A DNA stretch of 64,000 bases from Flavobacteriaceae bacterium UBA3611 (GTDB lineage Bacteria; Bacteroidota; Bacteroidia; Flavobacteriales; Flavobacteriaceae): NCBI GenBank assembly GCA_002375495.1, contig DFLU01000005.1, positions 244,379 to 308,378 of the forward strand, written 5' to 3'. This document shows, one piece after another, positions 27,690 through 37,383 of this stretch. Numbering within the stretch: position 1 is the stretch's first letter; every line of letters begins with the position of its first letter. The notes under the pieces are model-generated. The model was not told the origin of the DNA, made no database searches, and worked only from the letters and a program-made list of their open reading frames with translations. The position numbers and the translations under genes were made by a program.

Positions 27690-29864
27690 TTAGTTTTTAA
27701 TATTGGCTAATTTTTTGGTCTTAATGTTCGTTATTTTGAGGTCTTCAAGAACATTTACAGCCTCTTCAACATAAATATCCTTCGCCAAGCTCTTGTGCCA
27801 TCTTTTGCGCTTCTCACGTAAAGTCGTGTCCTGGCGCATCAGCTCAACTTCATCTGGCAGCGAACGGTAACTCATTTTATTGTCATACTCGTCTATAGCA
27901 TCAAACTTTTTGGTTTCTGCTTTGCGTTGTTCTATTTCAGCATAGTACTCGTCAAAATTCAAGCTTACATCCAATTCGTCACGGCGTTTTTTAATCCATC
28001 GTGCATTTTCTTCAATAAGGCTTAACTGTTCACTTTTTGCCATACGCGCTTTACTTTTGGCAATCGCTTCATCAAAATCAACATATCCGTCCCATACATC
28101 AAATTTGGCAGGGTCTATTTTATCAAACGGCAATGGGTTGTCGTAATCTCTTTCTCCAATGTCTACATAGCTAAACCTATCTGGCATCACCACATCACTT
28201 TTTACCCCTTCTAATTGGGTAGAACCTCCGTTTACACGATAGAACTTTTGGGTAGTCAGCTTCAACGCACCCATATCGCCCATGTCGTTTTTACGCAACC
28301 ATTGGTTTAGATCGACTAAGTTTTGTACGGTTCCTTTTCCGTAGGACTGCTCGCTACCGATAATGATAGCACGCTTGTAGTCTTGCATCGCAGCCGCTAA
28401 AATTTCGGAAGCCGAAGCTGATAACTCATTTACTAAAATCACTAACGGGCCATCCCACAAAATATCGTCATCTTCATCTTCTAAAACTTCTTTACCGTTA
28501 CTGGTAGAAACCTGTACTACCGGACCTTCTTTAATGAACAACCCAGCGATATCTACCGCAGTTCGCAGTGATCCCCCGCCATTATTCCGAAGGTCGAGTA
28601 CTAAGCCTTCAACACCTTCTTCTTTTAAGCGAACGATCTCCTGTTTTACATCGGTAGCAGAATTACGCTCTTTATAATTTTCCATGTCAAAGTAGAAAGC
28701 TGGCAAGTTGATAAGCCCAAACTTTTTATCCGACTTTTCAATCACCGTACTTTTGGCATAGGTTTCTTCAATTTCTACCACATCCCGGGTAATTGTTTCT
28801 TCTCTCGTGGTACCGTCTACTCCTTTAATGGTAAGTGTTACTTTAGAACCTTTAGGTCCTTTAATCAGTTTTACGGCATCGTCAACACGCATTCCAACAA
28901 CACTTACTGCTTCTTTTTCGTCTTGCTGACGCACTTTGGTAATTAGGTCGCCTACTTCAATGTGCTCTCCTCTCCACGCCGGGCCACCACTTATAACATC
29001 TACCACTTTTATGTAGTCATTCTTCTTTTGCAGTCGGGCACCAATTCCTTCTAGTTTTCCGCTCATGCGCAAATCGAAACGATCGCGGTCTGGCGGAGCA
29101 AAATAGTTAGTATGTGGATCAAATTCTTCGACGATTGTGGTCAAAAAGGTTGCAAAATAATCTTTACGCTCTAAGTCATCGGTAAACTCGTAATATTCTT
29201 CCAGAGAAGTACGGGTTTGCGTTCTCGATTTTTCTTCAATTTCTGAAATAGTTAATTTGGCATTTTCAGAAGGTGTAAATTCTTCTCCTTTTTCAGCAGC
29301 CTCTTTTTGATTTTTTGCTGAAACTTCCTTTTCTTCAACAAGATCGTAGTAATTTGAAAGCGTAGAAAACTTTAATTGTTGTCTCCAACGATCTTTCATT
29401 TCACTTTCGTTCTTTACATACGCTAGATTTTCGTAATCTACATTAATCACTTCATCTATTGAATAATCGAAAGGTTCTTCTAATACAGCAGCATATCGTT
29501 TCTTGCCTTCTTCCATACGTTTCATAAATCGGTCATACACCAAATTGAAGAAAGTCAGATCTTTTGCCTTAATCTGATCGTCGATCAAAGTTCTATAAGC
29601 ACTAAACTCTTCAATATCTGAAGCTATGAAATAGCGCTTCAACGGGTCTAAGGCATTGATAAAATCATCATACACACCAGCACTGAAGGTGTCATCCATG
29701 TCTGCCGGACTGTAATGCCCTTTTTCTAAAACATAGGTAATTAGGTCTAACAGTACTTTGTCTTTATCTGGATCGTTAAATTCTTTGGTGGTAAAACTGC
29801 AGGAAGTTACCGCCATTAAAACTCCGAGAAATAAAATTTTCATATTCTTTTTCATAAAACGCAT
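27690..29864 (-). CDS. Carboxy-terminal processing protease (Prc/Tsp-like)
   Basis: Periplasmic S41 serine protease of 724 residues that degrades proteins or trims their C-termini. A lipoprotein signal (AVTSC, Cys22) suggests an outer or inner membrane anchor. Domains in order are a helical N-terminal Prc region to about 240 and a PDZ domain (LEGIGARLQKKNDYIKVVDV onward, about 270-350). The S41 catalytic domain follows, with LVLDLRNNGGGSL, the nucleophile region NELSASASEIL (about 479-489) and the general-base Lys510 in QSYGKGTV. The C-terminal DUF3340-like helical part is charged. Length and order match E. coli Prc. It has its own terminator. Confidence 0.93.
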   Translation of the reverse strand: MRFMKKNMKILFLGVLMAVTSCSFTTKEFNDPDKDKVLLDLITYVLEKGHYSPADMDDTFSAGVYDDFINALDPLKRYFIASDIEEFSAYRTLIDDQIKAKDLTFFNLVYDRFMKRMEEGKKRYAAVLEEPFDYSIDEVINVDYENLAYVKNESEMKDRWRQQLKFSTLSNYYDLVEEKEVSAKNQKEAAEKGEEFTPSENAKLTISEIEEKSRTQTRTSLEEYYEFTDDLERKDYFATFLTTIVEEFDPHTNYFAPPDRDRFDLRMSGKLEGIGARLQKKNDYIKVVDVISGGPAWRGEHIEVGDLITKVRQQDEKEAVSVVGMRVDDAVKLIKGPKGSKVTLTIKGVDGTTREETITRDVVEIEETYAKSTVIEKSDKKFGLINLPAFYFDMENYKERNSATDVKQEIVRLKEEGVEGLVLDLRNNGGGSLRTAVDIAGLFIKEGPVVQVSTSNGKEVLEDEDDDILWDGPLVILVNELSASASEILAAAMQDYKRAIIIGSEQSYGKGTVQNLVDLNQWLRKNDMGDMGALKLTTQKFYRVNGGSTQLEGVKSDVVMPDRFSYVDIGERDYDNPLPFDKIDPAKFDVWDGYVDFDEAIAKSKARMAKSEQLSLIEENARWIKKRRDELDVSLNFDEYYAEIEQRKAETKKFDAIDEYDNKMSYRSLPDEVELMRQDTTLREKRKRWHKSLAKDIYVEEAVNVLEDLKITNIKTKKLANIKN

Positions 29865-30064
29865 CGTCCTTTTTTTTGAACCCTAAAAATAGAGAAAAAA
29901 CCGTGCCAAGTGGCCCTTAGGGTACTAATATTTTGTTAAACGGCTGTCATTCAAAAATTGGCAGATTCTGAAGGTAACCTTTTGTTGGTATAATTGATTA
30001 CGTTCGTTTTTTATAACAACCAAGAATCTGTTCTAAATTGAATCGCTGTTCATAGTATAAACTG

Positions 30065-30072
30065 TATTTTTG
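30065..30072 (+). promoter_or_regulatory. -7 promoter element of surE
   Basis: TATTTTTG, perfect TAnnTTTG, 20 bases before the surE ATG. The divergent 228-base region between the protease gene and surE holds no gene. Confidence 0.5.
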
Positions 30073-30092
30073 TACTCTTAGTATTTCAACCT

Positions 30093-30869
30093 ATGGCAAC
30101 TAAAAAACCCCTCATTCTTGTAACCAACGACGACGGTATCACAGCACCCGGAATTCGTGCACTCGTAGAAGTAATGAACACCCTGGGCGACGTTTGTGTA
30201 ATTGCACCAGATTCTCCACAAAGCGGCATGGGCCACGCAATTACGATTCATGACACCCTCTATTGTGATGCCATTGAAGTACGAAAAGATGAACCGCAAC
30301 AAGAGTATAGCTGTAGCGGCACTCCAGTAGATTGTGTGAAACTGGCGGTGAACGAAATTTTAAAACGGAAACCTGATCTCTGCGTAAGCGGAATAAACCA
30401 CGGAAGTAATTCTTCTATCAATGTCATTTATAGCGGTACCATGAGTGCAGCCGTAGAAGCAGGCACGCAAGGAATCCCGTCTATTGGTTTCTCACTGTTA
30501 GATTATTCGCTAGATGCCGATTTTGAGCCTGCGAAAAAATATGTAAAGTTACTTGCTGAAGAATGCCTTAAAAACGGACTCCCAAAAGGAGTAGTACTGA
30601 ATGTGAATATCCCAAAAGCAAGCGCTTCTGAATTGAAAGGAATGAAAGTTTGCAGACAGGCCAATGCCCATTGGACCGAAAATTTCGATAAACGTACCAA
30701 TCCGTTGGGCCGCGATTACTACTGGCTTACTGGCGATTTTGTAAATGAGGACAAAGGGGAAGACACAGACGAGTGGGCCTTAGCACACAACTATGTTTCA
30801 GTAGTGCCGGTTCAATTCGACCTTACCGCCCATCATGCAATCCAAGAAATCAATTCCTGGGATTTATGA
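30093..30869 (+). CDS. surE: 5'/3'-nucleotidase SurE
   Basis: Metal-dependent phosphatase of nucleoside monophosphates linked to stationary-phase survival. The 258-residue protein shows the metal-site NDDGI motif (LVTNDDGITAPGIRAL), the DSPQSGMGHAIT loop, the SGTPVDCVKL strand, and SGINHGSNSSINVIYSGTMS with further metal and substrate residues. The C-terminal domain has TDEWALAHNYVSVVPVQF. Full length. The stop overlaps the ATG of the next gene (ATGA), so the two are coupled. Confidence 0.95.
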   Translation: MATKKPLILVTNDDGITAPGIRALVEVMNTLGDVCVIAPDSPQSGMGHAITIHDTLYCDAIEVRKDEPQQEYSCSGTPVDCVKLAVNEILKRKPDLCVSGINHGSNSSINVIYSGTMSAAVEAGTQGIPSIGFSLLDYSLDADFEPAKKYVKLLAEECLKNGLPKGVVLNVNIPKASASELKGMKVCRQANAHWTENFDKRTNPLGRDYYWLTGDFVNEDKGEDTDEWALAHNYVSVVPVQFDLTAHHAIQEINSWDL

Positions 30870-31165
30870 AAACCACCAAACAGTTTATCGCAAAAAATAT
30901 CGGGATTGGTTTTATACTCGGGGTACTAACCAATTTGCTAGGCAGTGTACTTTATATCTTGCTATTTTCCAAATTCAACTTTAAAACCACCATCAAAGTG
31001 GCTTTAGAACAAGATGTAATGGGTAATATTATAGGTCTTGGTGCCCTGCTCAATCTATTGCTTTTTTTCTTTTTTCTGAAAAAGAACCGATATTATAGGG
31101 CCCGTGGCGTTATTATGGCAACACTACTAGCGGCATTTTTCATCCTCGCGGCAAAATTCTATTAG
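30866..31165 (+). CDS. Small membrane protein coupled to surE
   Basis: A 99-residue protein with three hydrophobic helices (about 12-34, 52-70 and 80-96) and a basic patch KKNRYYRARG between the last two. I choose the ATG at 30866 that overlaps the surE stop, giving MKTTKQFIAKNIGIGFILGV. The longer open frame would read through surE in another frame. It sits between surE and lpxB, as small membrane proteins often do in flavobacteria. Function unknown. Confidence 0.7.
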   Translation: MKTTKQFIAKNIGIGFILGVLTNLLGSVLYILLFSKFNFKTTIKVALEQDVMGNIIGLGALLNLLLFFFFLKKNRYYRARGVIMATLLAAFFILAAKFY

Positions 31166-31209
31166 CAGATACACATTGCTTCTTGTATATTTAGGCATAT
31201 TTTAAAAGC

Positions 31210-32322
31210 ATGAAATATTACCTTCTTGCAGGTGAGGCGTCTGGCGATTTGCACGGCGCTAATCTTATGAAAGCAATCTACAAAGAAGACCCCAATGCAA
31301 ACATTAGGTTTTGGGGAGGCGATCTGATGAAAGAGGTTGGCGGAACCCTGGTAACACATTACAAAGAGCGTGCTTTCATGGGTTTTGCTGAAGTGATAAC
31401 GAACCTTAGAAAGATATTTGGACTGATTTCAGATTGTAAGAAAGACATTGAAGCATTTCAACCCGATGCGCTCGTTTTTATAGACAACTCCGGTTTTAAC
31501 CTACGTATTGCAAAATGGGCCAAACCGAAAGGCTATAAAACACACTATTATATCAGTCCGCAAGTTTGGGCCTCAAGAGCCAGCAGAGTAAAAACAATTA
31601 AGGCAACCATAGACCATATGTATGTGGTGTTGCCATTCGTAAAAGATTTCTACAAAAAGTACGAGTATCCCGTGCACTTTGTGGGCCACCCATTAATTGA
31701 CGCCATTGCCGATAGAACCCAAGTAGACCCCATACAGTTTAAAGCAACACATGGTTTAGACGAACGCCCTATCATTGCCTTATTGCCCGGCAGCCGAAAA
31801 CAGGAAATCAATAAAATGCTGAAGGTGATGTTGAGCGTGGTAAGCGATTTTCCAGCATATCAGTTTGTCATAGCGGGAGCTCCGAGCCAAGAATCCTCCT
31901 TCTATGAACCGTTTATGCAGCATCAAAATGTTCGGCTCATTGCAAATAAAACCTATGATCTTTTAAGTCTGTCTACGGCCGCGTTGGTTACCTCGGGTAC
32001 TGCCACGCTAGAAACTGCATTATTTAAAGTACCTCAGGTAGTATGTTACAAAGCCAATGCCCTTTCCTATCAAATTGCGAAACGCATCATCACCCTAAAA
32101 TTTATTTCTTTGGTGAATTTGGTACTCAACAAGGAAGTTGTTAAAGAGTTGATTCAGAATGAACTTCACAAAAAAAATCTAAAAAAAGAATTGACGGCTA
32201 TTTTAGACGAATACAAGCGTGCTACGTTGTTTTTAGAGTATTACGATCTTGAGCAAAAATTAGGAGGAAAAGGAGCCAGTGAGAAAACGGCAAAATTGAT
32301 TATTGAAAGTTTAAAACAATAA
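31210..32322 (+). CDS. lpxB: Lipid-A-disaccharide synthase LpxB
   Basis: GT19 glycosyltransferase that joins lipid X and UDP-diacylglucosamine to form the lipid A disaccharide on the inner face of the cytoplasmic membrane. The 370-residue protein begins with LLAGEASGDLHGANLM and contains DNSGFNLRIAKWAK, HYYISPQVWASRASRVKTI, HFVGHPLIDAI, LLPGSRKQEINKML and the C-terminal TSGTATLETALFKVPQVVCY, all LpxB hallmarks. Co-directional with surE, 44 bases after the small membrane protein gene. Confidence 0.96.
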   Translation: MKYYLLAGEASGDLHGANLMKAIYKEDPNANIRFWGGDLMKEVGGTLVTHYKERAFMGFAEVITNLRKIFGLISDCKKDIEAFQPDALVFIDNSGFNLRIAKWAKPKGYKTHYYISPQVWASRASRVKTIKATIDHMYVVLPFVKDFYKKYEYPVHFVGHPLIDAIADRTQVDPIQFKATHGLDERPIIALLPGSRKQEINKMLKVMLSVVSDFPAYQFVIAGAPSQESSFYEPFMQHQNVRLIANKTYDLLSLSTAALVTSGTATLETALFKVPQVVCYKANALSYQIAKRIITLKFISLVNLVLNKEVVKELIQNELHKKNLKKELTAILDEYKRATLFLEYYDLEQKLGGKGASEKTAKLIIESLKQ

Positions 32323-32489
32323 CTTATAAATCACTCACCTTAAATTTCTTCAACCATTTGAGGTGGTTTCGCGCAAGAAATCGTTGTTAATTTCGTTTTG
32401 ATAAGTGTTTTTAGTTCTTCCAAAAAGTTGCCAAATTGATGCGTATTTTTAAAAAATAACCAAGCTGCCCGCCTTCTCGGGACCTATCG

Positions 32490-33002
32490 ATGAAAAAACT
32501 ACTACCTATTTTATTGCTTTCCTTATTTTTAGCTTCCTGCGGAAGTTCAAAAAGAACTACAGATTCACGAATTAAAAAATCACGGACTAGTGTTAGTAAT
32601 TCAGAAAAAACTGCCAACGCACAAGCAGATCGTATCGTGGAACACGCCAAGAAATTTCAAGGCACAAAATATAAATTTGGTGGTACTACAAAAAAGGGTA
32701 TGGACTGCTCTGGCCTAATTTACACCGCTTTTCTAACCGAAGATATCGCCTTGCCACGTATTTCACGTGATATGGCAAAGCAAGGCAAACGTATTTCGCT
32801 CTTAAAAGCCCAGGCTGGTGATTTAGTGTTCTTTCAAACCAATAAAAGCAGAAAGGTAATCAACCATGTAGGGCTGGTGGTCGAAAATGTTCGTGGTGAG
32901 TTAAAATTCATCCATTCTACCACTTCGAGGGGGGTAATCATATCCTCAATTCAGGAAAATTACTGGAATTTGGCTTTTGTAGAAGCGCGCCGTATCATCT
33001 AA
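32490..33002 (+). CDS. NlpC/P60 family cell-wall hydrolase lipoprotein
   Basis: A 170-residue lipoprotein (lipobox LASC, Cys17) with a short basic linker and a C40 peptidase domain that cuts peptidoglycan stem peptides. The catalytic Cys73 is in KGMDCSGLIYTAF, His126 in VINHVGLVVE and the third polar residue His142 in FIHSTTSRGV. The QGTKYKFGG strand precedes the Cys as usual. It is followed by comEC after a short gap. Whether it acts in growth or cell separation cannot be told. Confidence 0.9.
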   Translation: MKKLLPILLLSLFLASCGSSKRTTDSRIKKSRTSVSNSEKTANAQADRIVEHAKKFQGTKYKFGGTTKKGMDCSGLIYTAFLTEDIALPRISRDMAKQGKRISLLKAQAGDLVFFQTNKSRKVINHVGLVVENVRGELKFIHSTTSRGVIISSIQENYWNLAFVEARRII

Positions 33003-33060
33003 AATTACTATCTTTAGTCTAACTCTCCTACCCTAATTGGCCTCGCGCCTTTCTTCTAGG

Positions 33061-35109
33061 ATGAGAGTTCCTTTTATTAATACCACGGTTGTTCTATTTT
33101 CAGTATTCCTCACCCTGGGGATCTGTCTTTCCTATTGGGTACATGAACATATTGCTATCACAATTTCAGCTGAAATTCAACTTGGCTTATTATTTTTTAT
33201 TGCTTTACTCTTGCTATTCGCACATTGGCAGAATAATGCGAGATTGAGCCCCACGTCTCTATTTGGTGTTTTGGTCTGCGTACTTTTCTTCGGAATTGGC
33301 TACACCTCGTACTCGCTTCGATTTCCGAAGTACATAAAACAGCATTATACACATCATACAACGTCCGACAGTGCTTCCTTTCTTCAATTGAAGATTAGAG
33401 AAAAACTGAAACCCAATACCTATTACCACAATTTTATTGCAAAAGTTGCTGCTGTAGATGGTTCTGAAACAAAGGGGGACCTCCTGCTACATCTAGCAAA
33501 AGATTCTCTTGCGCAACACTTATTTGTTGACGAAATTCTGTTCGTTCAAAAAATTCCCAAAGCAATTCGGCAGCCATTGAATCCGCACCAATTCAATTAT
33601 GCGCGATACATGAAAAATAACGGGGTGTATACTGAAATCACCTCAAAACCCCGTGATATTCTATTTCAGAGAAAAGGAAAAACTACATTGGTTGGTTTTT
33701 CAGCTTCCCTGCGTAATTTCTTTATTTCAAAACTAAAAAAAAGTTCGCTGGAGAAGGATCAGCTTAGCATAGTACAGGCATTAGTATTGGGCCAACGTCG
33801 TGATATTAGCAAAGAACTCTACAATGCGTATGCTGCGGCTGGCGCCATCCATATCTTGGCAGTATCTGGTCTGCACGTAGGTATCTTATATTTTATTTTT
33901 ATGTGGCTCTTCCGGCCGCTTTCCTATTTCAAACATGGAAATACCATTAGAAGTGTTATAATTGTGGTGCTTCTCTGGGCGTTTGCCATGTTGGCCGGTC
34001 TCTCACCATCGGTCGTACGGGCCGTGACCATGTTTTCTTTTTTTACGCTCGCCAGCTCACTAAACAGGCCCACCAATAGTTTTAACACGCTCTTTCTCTC
34101 CTATTTGCTGTTATTGTTACTCGTGCCCCATTGGTTATTTCAGGTGGGTTTTCAATTAAGTTACCTCGCTGTGTTCTTTATTCTTTGGCTACAACCAAAA
34201 CTTTACAACCTCTATACACCTAAATTCTATATCGATAAAATGCTGTGGGGCATCACTACGGTCACCATTGCAGCACAGGTTGGTATCGTTCCATTAAGTC
34301 TCTATTATTTTCATCAGTTTCCTGGGCTTTTCTTTATCACAAACCTAGTTATTTTGCCTGTGCTGGGGCTCTTACTTGCCGGCGGACTCCTACTGGTCAT
34401 AATGGCAGCTTTCAATGTGGCTCCTGACGTTTATGTTGAAGGGTATAATTTCGTATTGAAACTCTTAAATGAATTTATTGTTTGGGTGGCCACACAAGAT
34501 TCCTTTTTGTTTGCAGACATCCCATTTTCCGAAGTAAAAGTGCTAGCTAGCTATTTGGTGATTGTTAGCTTAGGTCTGCTATGGAAGAATTATAATGCCA
34601 AAACATTTCTGTTCTGCCTATCTACTATTACAATTTTCTGCGGAAGCGTTCTATGGGACAAAAAAAGGAACAACTATCATGAATTGGTAGTTTTTAACCA
34701 AAACCGAAAAACCTTAGTGGCCGTAAAGGAAACTACTGAAATAACCATCATGAGTCCTGACACTACAATACAAAAATCGCATTACCTATTGAAAGGGTAT
34801 AACACACAAGCAGGAATTAAAAATGTACATGGTAGTCGCTTGCCAACCTTTTTTACGTATAAAAATCAACAGATATTGGTGTTAGATAGTTTAGGAGTTT
34901 ATAGCACAGTTACCAAACCTGATATCGTATTACTGACCTCCAGCCCGAGAGTGAATTTAGATCGGCTCATCGACAGTTTATCGCCACGTATGATTGTGGC
35001 AGACGGGAGTAATTATAGAAGTTATGTAGAACGATGGCGACGAAGTTGTTCCATAAAAAAACTCCCTTTTCACCATACGGGTACCAAGGGAGCCTTTACA
35101 CTTAAATAG
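33061..35109 (+). CDS. comEC: ComEC/Rec2-family DNA uptake channel
   Basis: Polytopic inner membrane protein that moves single-stranded DNA into the cytoplasm in natural transformation. I start at ATG 33061 (MRVPFINTTVVLF, 682 residues); a TTG 24 bases earlier is also possible. Order of parts: two or three N-terminal helices, a soluble DUF4131-like domain (about 100-220), then the Competence domain with AAGAIHILAVSGLHVGILYF, LSPSVVRAVTMFSFF and FQLSYLAVFFILW. The C-terminal part is short and lacks the metal ligands of a full metallo-beta-lactamase domain, as is normal in Bacteroidota. Confidence 0.9.
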   Translation: MRVPFINTTVVLFSVFLTLGICLSYWVHEHIAITISAEIQLGLLFFIALLLLFAHWQNNARLSPTSLFGVLVCVLFFGIGYTSYSLRFPKYIKQHYTHHTTSDSASFLQLKIREKLKPNTYYHNFIAKVAAVDGSETKGDLLLHLAKDSLAQHLFVDEILFVQKIPKAIRQPLNPHQFNYARYMKNNGVYTEITSKPRDILFQRKGKTTLVGFSASLRNFFISKLKKSSLEKDQLSIVQALVLGQRRDISKELYNAYAAAGAIHILAVSGLHVGILYFIFMWLFRPLSYFKHGNTIRSVIIVVLLWAFAMLAGLSPSVVRAVTMFSFFTLASSLNRPTNSFNTLFLSYLLLLLLVPHWLFQVGFQLSYLAVFFILWLQPKLYNLYTPKFYIDKMLWGITTVTIAAQVGIVPLSLYYFHQFPGLFFITNLVILPVLGLLLAGGLLLVIMAAFNVAPDVYVEGYNFVLKLLNEFIVWVATQDSFLFADIPFSEVKVLASYLVIVSLGLLWKNYNAKTFLFCLSTITIFCGSVLWDKKRNNYHELVVFNQNRKTLVAVKETTEITIMSPDTTIQKSHYLLKGYNTQAGIKNVHGSRLPTFFTYKNQQILVLDSLGVYSTVTKPDIVLLTSSPRVNLDRLIDSLSPRMIVADGSNYRSYVERWRRSCSIKKLPFHHTGTKGAFTLK

Positions 35110-35133
35110 TCGAAACACTTAACTAAAAAACAA

Positions 35134-35670
35134 CTACTTAAAAGTGCCTTTAAAATTTTCCTGATAATCTTGCCAAGCTTCGGCAGTGGTCAGTTTTTTA
35201 TAATCATCGTTTGCAATCATTTTGAGAAAAATCTCTAACTGCTGTGGTGTTTTATAACCAGCGATTGCTTGAATGAGTGTACCGTCCTCTTTAAAAAAAA
35301 CTAGACTGGGATATCCCGTAATTTTTAACGCATGGGCAAATAAATGTTGTGAGTTGCGCCCTTTTCGGCCTGGTTGATAATTAGGGTTGGTATAAGTAAA
35401 ATCTTGATACGTTAATTCTTCGTCACCTTCCGCATTAAACTTTACCGCATAGTAATTATCATTTATGAATTTAGCTACTTGAGCATCACTAAACGTATTT
35501 CTGTCTAGCAATTTGCACGGGCCACACCAAGTGGTGTACACATCCATAAATATTTTTTTGGGTTGTTTCTCTTGTGCTGCCAATGCCTCTTCCATACTCA
35601 TCCAATTAATTTTTTGGGCGGTCATGGAACCAACAACTAATAGCAAGCCGAGTAGTAACAACTTTTTCAT
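35134..35670 (-). CDS. Periplasmic thioredoxin-like protein
   Basis: A 178-residue exported thioredoxin-fold protein. I start at ATG 35670 (MKKLLLLGLLLVVGSMTAQ), a proper signal peptide; the longer frame adds a basic stretch without purpose. The redox motif is WCGPCKLLDR near residue 50, followed by INDNYYAVKFNAEGDEELTY and the cis-Pro region ITGYPSLVFF. Members reduce or isomerise disulfides in the periplasm or serve cytochrome maturation. It converges with comEC. Confidence 0.87.
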   Translation of the reverse strand: MKKLLLLGLLLVVGSMTAQKINWMSMEEALAAQEKQPKKIFMDVYTTWCGPCKLLDRNTFSDAQVAKFINDNYYAVKFNAEGDEELTYQDFTYTNPNYQPGRKGRNSQHLFAHALKITGYPSLVFFKEDGTLIQAIAGYKTPQQLEIFLKMIANDDYKKLTTAEAWQDYQENFKGTFK

Positions 35671-35727
35671 AGCAATTTTTCTTTTTGTAAACGTTTTCAA
35701 CATAAAAACAGTTCAGTTTTATGTAAC

Positions 35728-35757
35728 AAAAAACGTTCCACAAAGGGAACGTTTTTT
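35728..35757. terminator. Terminator between the peptide transporter and thioredoxin-like genes
   Basis: A 12-base perfect stem AAAAAACGTTCC / GGAACGTTTTTT with a 6-base loop. Both genes run leftward. The hairpin lies after the transporter gene and before the thioredoxin-like gene, with T runs possible in either direction. Confidence 0.9.
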
Positions 35758-35775
35758 ATTCATTAAAATTGTGTA

Positions 35776-37368
35776 TTATTTAATACCGTGCATCATTCGT
35801 ATCATCGTTTTATTCAAAATGACTAGAATGATTCCAGCGGCTACAGGGATTAGTGTAAAAATCAAGAAGAAAGTAGTCATCCCATATTCTTCAACAATAG
35901 GATCAATGTAACTTCCTGTTATACCCGCTGCAAGGTTGGCTATGAAATTAGCTACGAACCAAACTCCAAACATCAACCCTACCAACTTAAGAGGTGCCAA
36001 TTTACTCACATACGAAAGACCTACCGGAGATACACAAAGTTCTCCAAGTGTATGGAAAAGATACGCTAGAATTAAGAATATCATACTAACGCTTGCCGTT
36101 TTAGCTCCCAATGGAATTCCCATCGATCCGAATGCCAAAATTCCGAAACCAAGTCCGAGTAAAATCAAACCTATCGCAAACTTTACAGGTCCGCTAGGGT
36201 TGTATTTACTCTGCCAGATTTTAGAAAATAGGGGTGCAAACGCAATAATAAAGAATGAGTTCAGAATACCGAACCACGATGCCGGAACTTCTGCAGCCTC
36301 TGCAGTAAACTCACGATAAAGCATCCAAAGTACAATAGCCCAGATAATGGCAAAACTGATTCCCAGAAATATATTTGAAAGCGCGTATTTACCAAACGTT
36401 TGCTTAAATAACATTACCAACACCCATGTAATGATTAGCATTGGTATAATGGTGAGCAGTGTATTGAATACCTTAAAGATCATAGCACCATTATCAACCA
36501 GAACCCTGTCTGTATAATCTGCAGCAAAGATGGTCATAGAACCCCCTGCTTGTTCAAATGCCCACCAAAAGAAAATCGTAAAGAAGGCAAAAATTCCGAT
36601 CACAATCAATCTGTCACGAGTAACTTTCGATTTCTTAGCATCGTCTGCAACATCTTCAACGGCCTCTTTTGTAGCTTCTAACTTGTTTTCAACCGCATCG
36701 TCAAAGTCTTTTGTTCCCTTCGGTGAAAGACCGATACGACCAAATATTTTTTGGGCAAAATAAAACTGTAGCATTCCGAAGAACATAAAAATACCTGCGA
36801 GTCCGAAACCATAATGCCATCCAACTTTTTCGCCTATATAACCACATAGTAAAATTCCTAAAAAGGCTCCTGCATTAATACCCATATAGAAAATGGTATA
36901 TCCAGCATCCTTTTCCTTGCCCTGTGTTTTGTACAACTGACCAACGATAGAAGAAATATTCGGCTTAAACAATCCGTTACCAATAATCAGCAAACCTAAC
37001 CCGATATAGAAGAAAGAGTCTGATGTAATTTCGAGCGCCATAGAAGCGTGCCCAAGGGTCATCAACAACGCGCCAATCACTACTGCCTTTCGGTATCCGG
37101 TGACCATGTCTGCGATAATTCCACCAAAGATGGGTGTTACATACACCAAGCCCGTATAAATTGCATATAATTGAAGTGCTTCAGCTCTTGCCCAGCCCCA
37201 GCCGCCTTCATCGAGAATAGAGGCAACTAAAAATAGCACGAGTAGTGCGCGCATTCCGTAGTAAGAAAAACGTTCCCACATTTCAGTGAAGAACAGTACA
37301 AAAAGTCCCGAAGGATGCCCTAGAACGGTTCGCTGGTTGATTTCTGAACCTCCAAATTTAAATTCCAT
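35776..37368 (-). CDS. Proton-dependent oligopeptide transporter (POT/PTR family)
   Basis: MFS-fold peptide/proton symporter of 530 residues with about 14 hydrophobic helices. The N-terminal signature is FTEMWERFSYYGMRALLVLF, holding the ExxERFxYY proton-coupling motif. GNGLFKPNISSIVGQLY is the PTR2 second signature, and FWWAFEQAGGSMTIFA lies in TM7. A charged cytosolic linker (about 225-255) splits the two bundles. With the DPP IV gene just upstream in the same direction (15 bases away), the pair suggests cleavage of peptides followed by di/tripeptide import. Confidence 0.93.
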   Translation of the reverse strand: MEFKFGGSEINQRTVLGHPSGLFVLFFTEMWERFSYYGMRALLVLFLVASILDEGGWGWARAEALQLYAIYTGLVYVTPIFGGIIADMVTGYRKAVVIGALLMTLGHASMALEITSDSFFYIGLGLLIIGNGLFKPNISSIVGQLYKTQGKEKDAGYTIFYMGINAGAFLGILLCGYIGEKVGWHYGFGLAGIFMFFGMLQFYFAQKIFGRIGLSPKGTKDFDDAVENKLEATKEAVEDVADDAKKSKVTRDRLIVIGIFAFFTIFFWWAFEQAGGSMTIFAADYTDRVLVDNGAMIFKVFNTLLTIIPMLIITWVLVMLFKQTFGKYALSNIFLGISFAIIWAIVLWMLYREFTAEAAEVPASWFGILNSFFIIAFAPLFSKIWQSKYNPSGPVKFAIGLILLGLGFGILAFGSMGIPLGAKTASVSMIFLILAYLFHTLGELCVSPVGLSYVSKLAPLKLVGLMFGVWFVANFIANLAAGITGSYIDPIVEEYGMTTFFLIFTLIPVAAGIILVILNKTMIRMMHGIK

Positions 37369-37383
37369 ATTCGTAAGTGTTAG